Assembly: GCA_938005655.1 (NCBI GenBank)
Contig: CALLNA010000265.1
Location: 1-7,769, forward strand
DNA: 7,769 nt
DNA from: an uncultured Novosphingobium sp.
Lineage (GTDB): Bacteria; Pseudomonadota; Alphaproteobacteria; Sphingomonadales; Sphingomonadaceae
Direction of reading: 5' to 3'
Shown here in pieces: positions 1-5,508 of this stretch. The notes under the pieces were generated by a model. The model was not told the origin of the DNA, searched no databases, and saw only the letters and a program-made list of their open reading frames with translations. Positions within the stretch are counted from its first letter, which is position 1. Each line of letters opens with the position of its first letter. The position numbers and the translations under genes are program-made.

Positions 1-2
1 CC

Positions 3-35
3 CGCCTGTTCCGCCGCCTGCTCCGCGCGGATTAG
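3..35 (+). CDS. Possible C-terminal tail of an upstream gene
   Basis: Frame 3 reads RLFRRLLRAD followed by a TAG stop at 33-35. A basic, leucine-rich tail like this is common at the end of GC-rich bacterial proteins, especially membrane proteins. A weak hairpin (stem 44-48 with 54-58, five-base loop) follows. Ten codons are too few to identify a product or to exclude chance, so this is only a candidate partial gene. Confidence 0.22.
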   Translation, partial: RLFRRLLRAD

Positions 36-65
36 CGGGCCGGGCGGCGATTTGCCGCGTCAATA

Positions 66-102
66 ATCGGAAAACTCGATTTAAGTGCGGGGTACATTCG
101 AT
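66..102 (+). promoter_or_regulatory. Candidate OxyR-type binding site upstream of ahpC
   Basis: The leader contains ATCG (66-69), seven bases, CGAT (77-80), seven bases, a degenerate quarter CGGG (88-91), seven bases, and CGAT (99-102). This reproduces the known OxyR layout of four tetranucleotide contacts with 7-base gaps (ATAG-N7-CTAT-N7-ATAG-N7-CTAT), with three of four elements forming the dyad. The site ends directly before TTGAGA (103-108), a possible -35, as expected for an OxyR-activated promoter. The matching -10 (CATCTC near 126-131) is poor. The OxyR assignment is inference from geometry and from the downstream gene. No regulator gene is in the window. Confidence 0.5.
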
Positions 103-170
103 TTGAGATTCCGCAACGACAACGCCATCTCCAGCGTCGAGACACCCGCCGGACAGACCGGCCGCAACAG

Positions 171-177
171 AAGGAAG
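171..177 (+). promoter_or_regulatory. Ribosome binding site of ahpC
   Basis: AAGGAAG lies about ten bases before the ATG at 186. It supports that start over earlier out-of-frame ATGs in the leader. The leader also has a small stem (148-152 with 158-162) just upstream. Confidence 0.6.
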
Positions 178-185
178 CAAGACCC

Positions 186-752
186 ATGGGTATCGTCGGA
201 AGCCAGCTCAAGCCGTTCAACGCCACGGCCTTCCATCAGGGCAAGTTCGTCGAGAACATCACCGAGGAGACCGTCAAGGGCAAGTGGAGCGTGTTCTTCT
301 TCTACCCGGCCGACTTCACCTTCGTCTGCCCGACCGAGCTCGAGGACCTCGCCGACATCTATCCCGAGCTCCAGAAGCTCGGCGCCGAGGTCTATTCGGT
401 CTCGACCGACACCCATTTCAGCCACAAGGCCTGGCACGACACCTCGCCCGCCATCGGCAAGATCAACTACTTCATGCTGGGCGACCAGAACCACGTGCTG
501 AGCAACAACTTCGGCGTCCTGCGCGAGGGCGTCGGCCTGGCTGACCGCGCCACCTTCGTGACCGATCCCGACGGCGTGATCCAGCTCGTCGAGATCACCC
601 CGGAGGGCGTGGGCCGCAACGCCGCCGAGCTGCTCCGCAAGATCAAGGCCGCCAAGTACTGGCGCGAGCACCCCGGCCAGGTCTGCCCCGCCAAGTGGGA
701 AGAAGGCGCCGAGACGCTCGCCCCGTCGATCGACCTCGTCGGCAAGATCTGA
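186..752 (+). CDS. ahpC: Alkyl hydroperoxide reductase subunit C (2-Cys peroxiredoxin)
   Basis: Cytosolic peroxidase that reduces hydrogen peroxide, organic hydroperoxides and peroxynitrite, and is itself re-reduced by AhpF. The 188-residue product matches the usual AhpC length (187 in E. coli) and aligns with it from end to end. The peroxidatic cysteine is C48 in the PxxxTxxC motif (P41, T45, C48, reading PADFTFVCPTE), with the conserved arginine at R121 (LADRATFV). The resolving cysteine is C167 in HPGQVCPAKW, and the protein ends in the typical LAPSIDLVGKI. Both cysteines place it in the typical 2-Cys AhpC/Prx1 class. The start at 186 has a reasonable Shine-Dalgarno sequence and gives the conserved N-terminus. 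A candidate OxyR site lies upstream and ahpF follows after 251 bases, so peroxide induction is likely. Assignment is firm. Confidence 0.97.
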   Translation: MGIVGSQLKPFNATAFHQGKFVENITEETVKGKWSVFFFYPADFTFVCPTELEDLADIYPELQKLGAEVYSVSTDTHFSHKAWHDTSPAIGKINYFMLGDQNHVLSNNFGVLREGVGLADRATFVTDPDGVIQLVEITPEGVGRNAAELLRKIKAAKYWREHPGQVCPAKWEEGAETLAPSIDLVGKI

Positions 753-760
753 TGGGTTCC

Positions 761-786
761 GGCCGGGCGGGTCCGCCCGCCCGGCC
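761..786 (+). terminator. Strong GC hairpin after ahpC (terminator or attenuator)
   Basis: A perfect 11-bp stem (761-771 with 776-786) has the four-base loop TCCG, which belongs to the stable UNCG tetraloop class. It begins eight bases after the ahpC stop codon. It is followed by a pyrimidine-rich stretch (CTCTCCCCTCC-like) without a true T-run, so it may act as a partial terminator or protect the ahpC 3' end from exonucleases. Either role would favour more AhpC than AhpF. Confidence 0.6.
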
Positions 787-830
787 TCTCCCCTCCGACC
801 GGAGAACCCGATGCTCCACCAGAGCCGACC

Positions 831-913
831 GTCCTGAGCTTGTCGAAGGACCGCCCCGTTCTTCCCGCACCGCGTATCGCCGGGGAAGGACGGTCCTCCG
901 ACAAGCTCAGGAC
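831..913. repeat. REP-like inverted doublet between ahpC and ahpF
   Basis: The arm at 831-853 is matched on the opposite strand by 891-913 with 22 of 23 positions identical. The core is CCTGAGCTTGTCGAAGG. Each arm also has a short internal palindrome (GTCCT...AGGAC). Pairing continues inward (856-866 with 882-892, imperfect and with a five-base bulge), leaving a loop near 867-881. The core resembles a dispersed intergenic repeat that I recall as common in sphingomonads and other proteobacteria. Two inverted REP units around a short spacer is the REPIN layout. Confidence 0.75.
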
Positions 914-955
914 AGCGGAAGCCTGAGCGTTTCCGAACGATTTCGCCATTCGTGA

Positions 956-972
956 CGCCGCGCTCCGCGGCG
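956..972 (+). promoter_or_regulatory. Hairpin in the ahpF leader
   Basis: CGCCGCG (956-962) pairs with CGCGGCG (966-972) around the three-base loop CTC. It ends 31 bases before the ahpF ATG. It could influence mRNA stability or ribosome loading, but such stems also arise by chance at this GC content. Confidence 0.3.
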
Positions 973-1003
973 AACGCCACCACCTTGTCCGAAGAGAACG
1001 AAC

Positions 1004-2575
1004 ATGCCCGTACTCGATGCCGCCACCACCGCCCAATTGAAGGCCTACCTCGCCAACCTGCGCCGGCCGATCGAGCTGGTCGCCAGCCTCGACGACAGCG
1101 CCAAGTCGGCCGAATTGCGCAGCCTGGTCGAGGAGATCGCCGCGCAGTCCGACCAGGTCTCGGCGCACTTCGACGGCACGGCCGAGCGCCGTCCCTCCTT
1201 CGCGATCCGCGCCGATGAGGGACGCGCGCAGACGACCTTCGCCGGCCTGCCGCTGGGCCACGAGTTCACCTCGCTGATCCTCGCCCTGCTCCACGTCGGC
1301 GGCCATCCGCCCAAGGAGGAGGAGGAGCTGCTCGACGCGGTGCGGAACCTGGCCAAAGATGATGGGGGCGAGTACCGCTTCGAGACCTTCTTCTCGCTGT
1401 CGTGCCAGAACTGCCCCGACGTGGTCCAGGCGCTCAACATCATGGCCGCGCTGAACCCGAACGTCAGCCACGTCGCGATCGACGGCGCCCTGTTCCAGGA
1501 CGAGGCCGAGCGCCGCGAGGTCATGGCCGTGCCGATGGTCTTCCTCAACGGCGAGGTCTTCGGCCAGGGCCGCATGGACCTGGCCCAGATCATGGCCAGG
1601 CTCGACACCGGCGCGGTCGCCCGCGCGGCCGAGAAGATCGCCGCGAAGGAGCCGTTCGACGTGCTCGTCGTCGGCGGCGGCCCGGCCGGCGCGGCAGCGG
1701 CGATCTATGCGGCACGCAAGGGAATCCGCACCGGCGTCGTGGCCGAGCGCTTCGGCGGCCAGGTGCTCGACACGATGGGAATCGAGAACTTCATCTCGGT
1801 CAGCCACACCGAGGGGCCGAAGCTCGCCGCCCAGCTCGAGCAGCACGTCAAGGACTACGACGTCGACATCATGAACCTGCAAAAGGCGGTCGCGCTGGTG
1901 CCCGCCGGGGAAGCGGGCGGCCTGCACGAGGTCAGGCTCGACAACGGGGCGAGCCTCAAGGCGAAGACCGTGATCCTCTCCACCGGCGCGCGCTGGCGGC
2001 AGATGGGCGTGCCCGGCGAGGACGAGTACCGCAACAAGGGCGTGGCCTATTGCCCGCACTGCGACGGCCCGCTGTTCAAGGGCAAGCGCGTCGCGGTGAT
2101 CGGCGGCGGCAACTCGGGCGTCGAGGCGGCGATCGACCTCGCCGGCATCGTCGCCCACGTCACGCTGATCGAGTTCGACCCGCAGCTCCGCGCCGACGCG
2201 GTGCTCCAGGCCAAGCTGCGCAGCCTGGGCAACGTCGCCATCGTCACCTCGGCCCTGACCACCGAGGTCCTCGGCGACGGGTCCAAGGTGGTGGGCCTGC
2301 GCTACCGCGACCGCGACACCGACGCGGAGCACCTGGTCGAGCTGGAAGGCGTCTTCGTCCAGATCGGCCTGGTGCCGAACAGCGAATGGCTCGACGGCAC
2401 GATCGCGCTCTCCCCACGCGGCGAGATCGAGGTCGACGCGCGCGGCGCGACCAGCCTGCCCGGCGTCTTCGCCGCGGGCGACGTGACGACCGTGCCCTAC
2501 AAGCAGATCGTCATCGCCATGGGCGAGGGCTCGAAGGCCTCGCTCTCCGCCTTCGACTACCTGATCCGCCACTAA
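1004..2575 (+). CDS. ahpF: Alkyl hydroperoxide reductase subunit F (NAD(P)H:AhpC disulfide reductase)
   Basis: Flavoprotein that transfers electrons from NAD(P)H through FAD and internal dithiols to oxidised AhpC. At 523 residues it matches the family (521 in E. coli). Residues 1-200 form the tandem thioredoxin-fold domain with the redox pair C134/C137 (SCQNCPDV) and the cis-proline motif AVPMVF (P177). Residues 217-523 form a thioredoxin-reductase-like part. This has the FAD-binding VVGGGPAG motif near 222-229, the catalytic pair C350/C353 (YCPHCDGP), the NAD(P)-binding VIGGGNSG motif near 365-372, and the FAD-contacting FAAGDV motif at 489-494. All cysteines required for the relay are present. 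The ATG at 1004 has a weak purine-rich GAAGAGAA upstream and gives the expected N-terminus. The separation from ahpC by hairpins suggests lower or partly independent expression. Confidence 0.97.
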   Translation: MPVLDAATTAQLKAYLANLRRPIELVASLDDSAKSAELRSLVEEIAAQSDQVSAHFDGTAERRPSFAIRADEGRAQTTFAGLPLGHEFTSLILALLHVGGHPPKEEEELLDAVRNLAKDDGGEYRFETFFSLSCQNCPDVVQALNIMAALNPNVSHVAIDGALFQDEAERREVMAVPMVFLNGEVFGQGRMDLAQIMARLDTGAVARAAEKIAAKEPFDVLVVGGGPAGAAAAIYAARKGIRTGVVAERFGGQVLDTMGIENFISVSHTEGPKLAAQLEQHVKDYDVDIMNLQKAVALVPAGEAGGLHEVRLDNGASLKAKTVILSTGARWRQMGVPGEDEYRNKGVAYCPHCDGPLFKGKRVAVIGGGNSGVEAAIDLAGIVAHVTLIEFDPQLRADAVLQAKLRSLGNVAIVTSALTTEVLGDGSKVVGLRYRDRDTDAEHLVELEGVFVQIGLVPNSEWLDGTIALSPRGEIEVDARGATSLPGVFAAGDVTTVPYKQIVIAMGEGSKASLSAFDYLIRH

Positions 2576-2587
2576 CCTCGACAGGGC

Positions 2588-2617
2588 GCACCGGCCTGGC
2601 GTAACCCAGGCCGGTGC
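2588..2617 (+). terminator. Terminator-like hairpin after ahpF
   Basis: A perfect 12-bp stem (2588-2599 with 2606-2617) has the six-base loop CGTAAC and starts 12 bases after the ahpF stop. There is no T-run, only AGACCCTTCCCCC, as is frequent in GC-rich genomes. Its right arm contains the GTG at 2614 that may start the next gene. Confidence 0.65.
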
Positions 2618-3573
2618 AGACCCTTCCCCCGCCTTCCGCCAACCGCCGCGCCGGGATGATCCGGCTGGACGGCGGCACGTTCGCGATGGGCTCCGACCGC
2701 TTCTATCCGGAGGAGGCGCCGGTGCGGCAGGTCCGCGTCGACCCGTTCTGGATCGACGAGACCCCCGTGACCAACGCCGAGTTCGCCCGCTTCGTCGCGG
2801 AGACCGGCCACGTCACCTTCGCCGAGATCGCGCCCGACCCCAGGGACTATCCCGGCATGTCCCCCGACATGGCCCGGGCCGGGTCGCTGGTCTTCGAGCC
2901 TACGCCAGGGCCGGTCGACCTGCGCTCGCTCGCCTGGTGGTCGTTCCGCTTCGGGGCCGACTGGCGGCACCCGCTGGGACCCGGCAGCAGCCTTGATGGG
3001 TTGGAGGACCATCCGGTGGTCCACGTCGCCCATGCCGACGCGGCGGCCTATGCGAGGTGGGCGGGCAAGGACCTGCCGACCGAGGCCGAGTTCGAGTTCG
3101 CCGCGCGCGGCGGGCTGAAGGCGGCGGACTATGCCTGGGGCGACGAGTTCGAGCCGGACGGGCGTCCCCAGGCCAACTACTGGCAGGGCCCCTTCCCCCA
3201 CGGCAACAGCCTGGCCGACGGCTGGCTGCGCACCTCCCCGGTCCGCAGCTTCGCGCCCAACGGCCATGGCCTCCACGACATGATCGGCAACGTCTGGGAA
3301 TGGACCGAGGACTGGTACGGCCCGCCCCGGATCGAGCAGAAGCGCCCCGGCCACTGCTGCGTGCCGGCCAACCCGCGCGGCGCGACCCGCGCCGCCTCGA
3401 TGGATCGCAAGGGGCCTTCGGGCAAGACCCCGCGCAAGGTCCTGAAAGGCGGCTCGCACCTCTGCGCCGAATCCTATTGCCGCCGCTACCGCCCCGCGGC
3501 GCGCCATCCGCAGCCGATCGACACGACGACCAGCCACGTCGGCTTCCGCTGCGTGGTGCGGGGCGAACCTTAA
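2614..3573 (+). CDS. Formylglycine-generating enzyme (sulfatase-modifying factor, SUMF1 family)
   Basis: Copper-dependent oxidase family that converts the cysteine of a CxPxR motif in type I sulfatases (and some phosphonate hydrolases) to formylglycine, using oxygen. The FGE-sulfatase domain fills residues 13-316, from GMIRLDGGTFAMGSD (14-28), through WIDETPVTNAEFARF (46-60), LPTEAEFEFAARGG (154-167) and MIGNVWEWTEDWYG (223-236), to SHVGFRCV at the end. The active-site segment GGSHLCAESYCRRYR keeps both cysteines, C284 and C289, which are the copper ligands in characterised FGEs and are missing from many look-alikes. CC at 248-249 before NPRG also fits genuine FGEs. The GTG at 2614 is preferred because the conserved GM motif precedes the next start, ATG 2656. 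However, neither start has a clear Shine-Dalgarno sequence and the GTG lies in a hairpin. No sulfatase is in the window. Confidence 0.9.
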   Translation: MQTLPPPSANRRAGMIRLDGGTFAMGSDRFYPEEAPVRQVRVDPFWIDETPVTNAEFARFVAETGHVTFAEIAPDPRDYPGMSPDMARAGSLVFEPTPGPVDLRSLAWWSFRFGADWRHPLGPGSSLDGLEDHPVVHVAHADAAAYARWAGKDLPTEAEFEFAARGGLKAADYAWGDEFEPDGRPQANYWQGPFPHGNSLADGWLRTSPVRSFAPNGHGLHDMIGNVWEWTEDWYGPPRIEQKRPGHCCVPANPRGATRAASMDRKGPSGKTPRKVLKGGSHLCAESYCRRYRPAARHPQPIDTTTSHVGFRCVVRGEP

Positions 3574-3574
3574 G

Positions 3575-3722
3575 CTCCTCCCCGCTCGCGGGGAGGGGGA
3601 CCGCCGCCGCAGGCGGTGGTGGAGGGGGTTCGCGGCCGGGGCTGCCCATGCAAGGATGCGCCAGGAGGATAGCCCCCTCCACCATCCTGGCGGATGGTCC
3701 CCCTCCCCGTGCCGGGGAGGAT
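3575..3722. repeat. Large palindromic REP-like doublet after the FGE gene
   Basis: A GC-rich arm at 3575-3628 is matched in inverted orientation by 3673-3722, with a 44-base spacer. Each arm folds by itself into two hairpins. On the left these are CCTCCCCG/CGGGGAGG (3577-3584 with 3589-3596) and ACCGCC/GGCGGT (3600-3605 with 3612-3617). On the right they are ACCATCC/GGATGGT (3681-3687 with 3692-3698) and CCTCCCCG/CGGGGAGG (3702-3709 with 3713-3720). The inner stems differ in sequence but remain paired. It starts one base after the FGE stop and could also serve as its terminator. It resembles a dispersed family I recall from sphingomonads. Confidence 0.75.
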
Positions 3723-4111
3723 TAGGCACGCCTGATCGCCCGCTGGCGACTGCGGGATAACGCCGGGGGAAGAACAGGACGCGGACGGGACAACGGCCGG
3801 CGTTTGGTGCCTGGACCATACAGGCCTGGCTTGGCGTGATTGCTTGCGAATGGCTGGCGGGACACGCACGAAACCCACACAGTCTCGGCCCTGTGGTGCG
3901 AGGGAGGTGGCGGGACGGGCTCGCACCCCTGCCGCCTGCCTTGGGGCATACCCCTGGTTCATCCTCGCATCCGGCGGAGCGGATGCCGGGGCATCCGCGG
4001 GACAACGCCGACCGTTGATTTGCGGGGAGGCAAGGGAAGCGAAGGCCTGACCGCCCACCCGCACCCGCCGCGTGGATCGTCGGCGGCGTTGACATCCACC
4101 GCGACGACGGC
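3723..4111. other. Gap without a recognised gene; several stems
   Basis: About 390 bases in which I recognise no protein or known RNA family. Reading frames here are open only because GC-rich DNA has few stop codons, and they show no conserved motifs. Stems seen are 3809-3813 with 3821-3825 (GCCTG/CAGGC), 3895-3902 with 3920-3927 (GGTGCGAG/CTCGCACC, 17-base loop), 3943-3946 with 3951-3954, and the overlapping pair at 3967-3998. A minus-strand promoter at 4116-4144 points into this stretch, so it may be transcribed as non-coding RNA or be the remains of a lost gene. Confidence 0.4.
3967..3998. other. Mutually exclusive hairpins
   Basis: GCATCCG occurs at 3967-3973 and again at 3991-3997, on either side of its complement CGGATGC at 3980-3986. 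The middle element can pair with the first (loop 3974-3979) or the second (loop 3987-3990, extended to 8 bp by G3979-C3998), but not both at once. This geometry occurs in attenuators and riboswitch expression platforms. Here it may equally be a short repeat or chance. Confidence 0.4.
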
Positions 4112-4144
4112 GAACCACATAACCCATATGGTTCAGTTTGTCAA
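4112..4144 (-). promoter_or_regulatory. Sigma-70-like minus-strand promoter with an overlapping dyad operator
   Basis: On the minus strand TTGACA (4144-4139) is separated by 17 bases from TATGTG (4121-4116), a near-ideal -35 and a fair -10. The predicted start is near 4109. The dyad GAACCA (4112-4117), 11 bases, TGGTTC (4129-4134) covers the -10 and spacer, where a repressor such as a TetR-family protein would block polymerase. No gene is visible downstream on the minus strand before the repeat at 3722. The promoter match is seen directly; the repressor type is inference. Confidence 0.5.
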
Positions 4145-4201
4145 GCGGAATCTCGCTTCGGCTTACGTCGCATGGCCGGCGGTCCCATTCCCCTCGCCCT
4201 T

Positions 4202-4290
4202 CGTCACCCCGGACTTGATCCGGGGTCCCGCTTTCCTTGTCCGGCGTCGCGCAGGAAGAAGCGGGGCCCCGGATCAAGTCCGGGGCGACG
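4202..4290. repeat. Alphaproteobacterial-type palindromic repeat doublet
   Basis: The arm at 4202-4225 is inverted at 4267-4290 with 23 of 24 positions matching. Pairing extends inward through CCCGCTT (about 4227-4233 with 4259-4265). Each arm holds its own palindrome, CCCCGGA-N5-TCCGGGG. The core matches a dispersed intergenic repeat I recall from many sphingomonad, Caulobacter and rhizobial genomes. It lies between the orphan promoter region and the 3' end of dinB. Confidence 0.8.
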
Positions 4291-4309
4291 AGATGTGGGA
4301 ACGGCATTC

Positions 4310-4347
4310 GCTTCCTGCCCGGAAGCCGAGACGCTGCCCTCGTCTCG
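4310..4347 (-). terminator. Two abutting hairpins after dinB
   Basis: Reading from dinB on the minus strand, CGAGACG/CGTCTCG (4347-4341 with 4333-4327, seven-base loop) is followed directly by GCTTCC/GGAAGC (4326-4321 with 4315-4310, five-base loop). The first begins five bases after the dinB stop codon. Neither has a T-run, so termination is plausible but weakly supported. Confidence 0.4.
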
Positions 4348-4352
4348 CGAAC

Positions 4353-5467
4353 CTAGAGCAGCGAGAGCTGGCCGTCCGGCGGGGCCGCTTCCTCCTCCCG
4401 CTCGCCTTCGAGGGCGGACAGGGTCAGGCCCATCAGGCGGATCGGCTGGGCCAGCGGCAGGACCTCCGCGAGGAGGGCGTGGCCGAGCTGCGCGAACTCG
4501 GCCTTGTCGGCCACGGGATGGGGAATCGAGCGGGCGCGGGTGAGCAGGGTGAAGTCGACGTGCTTGAGCTTGAGCGTCACCGTCCGCCCCCGCGCCTCGG
4601 CGCGCTCGATGCGTTCCCAGACGATGTCGGCGATGTTGTCCAGGGCCTCGCGCAGGGCCGCGCCGGAGGAGAGGTCGTGGCTGAAGGTCCGCTCGCCGCC
4701 GACCGACTTGCGCGGGCGGTCGGCGCGGACCCGGCGCAGGTCGATGCCGCGCGCGGCGCGGTAGAGGTAGTCGGCGAAGGAGCCGAAGTTGGCGCGCAGG
4801 AAGGCGATGTCCTTCGCGGCGAGGTCCGCCCCGGTCGCGATCCCGAGCCGCGCCATCTTCTCCGCGCCGCGCGGGCCGACGCCGTGGAAGCGCCGCACCG
4901 GCAGCCCGGCGACGAAGCGGGCGCCTTCGCCGGGGCGGATCACGCAAAGCCCGTCGGGCTTGTTCTGGTCGCTGGCGAGCTTGGCGAGGAACTTGTTGTA
5001 GGAGACCCCGGCGCTGGCGGTCAGCCCGGTTTCGGCGCGGATGCGGCCGCGGATCAGCTCGGCGATCCGCGTGGCCGAGCCGATCCCGCGCCGGTCCTCG
5101 GTCACGTCGAGATAGGCCTCGTCGAGGCTCAGCGGCTCGACGTGGGGGTATAGTCGAGGAAGATCGCGCGGATCTGCTGCGAGACCTGGCGATAGACGTC
5201 GAACCGCGCCCGGCGGAAGATCAGCCCCGGGCAGAGCCGCGCCGCCCGCACCGAGGGCATGGCCGAGCGCACCCCGAACCGCCGCGCCTCGTAGCTCGCC
5301 GCCGCGACCACCCCGCGCTCCGACGAGCCGCCGACCGCCACCGGCTTGCCCCGCAGCGACGGATCGTCGCGCTGCTCGACGCTGGCGTAGAAGGCGTCCA
5401 TGTCGACGTGGATGATCTTGCGCAGGCCGGGCGCGGCATCGTCCTGCTCGTCATCGCCCGAGTCCAT
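4353..5467 (-). pseudogene. dinB: DNA polymerase IV (DinB, Y family), frameshifted
   Basis: Error-prone translesion polymerase. The first 108 codons from ATG 5467 are intact, with HVDMDAFYASVEQ (first metal-binding aspartate and steric-gate region), and YEARRFGVRSAMPS. At the G-run 5144-5148 one base is missing relative to the expected ...YTPHVEPLSLDEAYLDVTED. The original frame therefore ends in TSSR and a stop at 5129-5131. The rest, including the catalytic SLDEA, the HhH-like region around FHGVGPRGAEKMARLG, the little-finger domain and the C-terminal clamp-binding QLSLL, is intact in the other frame to the TAG at 4353. Restoring one base gives 371 residues, near normal for the family. No other damage is visible, so this is a recent mutation or a homopolymer sequencing error. 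ATG 5467 has no Shine-Dalgarno sequence, but no better in-frame start precedes the conserved domain. Confidence 0.88.
5144..5148 (-). other. dinB: Frameshift site in dinB
   Basis: Five G on the plus strand (five C in the coding strand) lie between the codons for YTP and HVEPLS. Six would keep the frame. The shift removes both catalytic acidic residues of SLDEA from the translated product. Confidence 0.85.
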
Positions 5468-5474
5468 AGGAACG

Positions 5475-5504
5475 AAACTAGCCTTTGGCGGCTTGATCCG
5501 CCAA
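5475..5504 (-). promoter_or_regulatory. Possible weak dinB promoter giving a leaderless mRNA
   Basis: On the minus strand TTGGCG (5504-5499), 18 bases, then TAGTTT (5480-5475) puts the transcript start near 5468, at the ATG of dinB (5467). This would explain the lack of a Shine-Dalgarno sequence, since leaderless mRNAs need none. The hexamers are poor matches, so this is tentative. Confidence 0.3.
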
Positions 5505-5508
5505 GGAG
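5482..5508 (+). promoter_or_regulatory. Ribosome binding site of the MFS gene with a hairpin sequestering it
   Basis: AAGGAG at 5503-5508 is the Shine-Dalgarno sequence for ATG 5514 (five-base gap) or ATG 5511 (two-base gap). TTGGCGG (5485-5491) pairs with CCGCCAA (5498-5504) around CTTGAT. CC at 5482-5483 can add pairs with GG 5505-5506 past a bulged T. The stem thus covers most of the Shine-Dalgarno sequence and could limit translation. Confidence 0.55.

Noticed and set aside
81..983. 300-codon minus-strand open frame opposite ahpC
   Set aside because: It has no recognisable motif, overlaps the promoter and the REP-like repeat, and is explained by codon bias on the other strand.
467..2572. 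Very long minus-strand open frame of about 700 codons opposite ahpC and ahpF
   Set aside because: It mirrors the codon positions of two well-identified genes, has low-complexity composition (rich in Asp, Glu, Arg, Leu, Ala, Val, His) and crosses the intergenic hairpins. It is a GC-rich antisense shadow.
3722..3949. Possible 75-residue basic protein on the minus strand
   Set aside because: No Shine-Dalgarno sequence, low-complexity Arg/Pro/Ser composition, and its stop falls at the repeat boundary. I do not see a domain, so it is left as non-coding.
3723..4110. Known structured RNA such as a cobalamin riboswitch, SRP RNA, 6S RNA or a tRNA
   Set aside because: None of the conserved core sequences of these families was found on either strand by eye. 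Only generic stems are seen.
4089..4117. Plus-strand promoter starting with TTGACA at 4089-4094
   Set aside because: No acceptable -10 lies at 16-18 bases (GAACCA at 17), whereas the minus-strand pair in the same place is good.
3570..4307. Minus-strand open frame across the gene-free gap
   Set aside because: It runs through both palindromic repeats, whose translated sequence is repeat-derived, and shows no conserved protein motif. The lack of stops is expected at this GC content.
3840..5153. Plus-strand open frame of 437 codons opposite dinB
   Set aside because: It is the complement of dinB and includes the repeat at 4202-4290. Conserved Pol IV motifs on the minus strand show which strand is coding.
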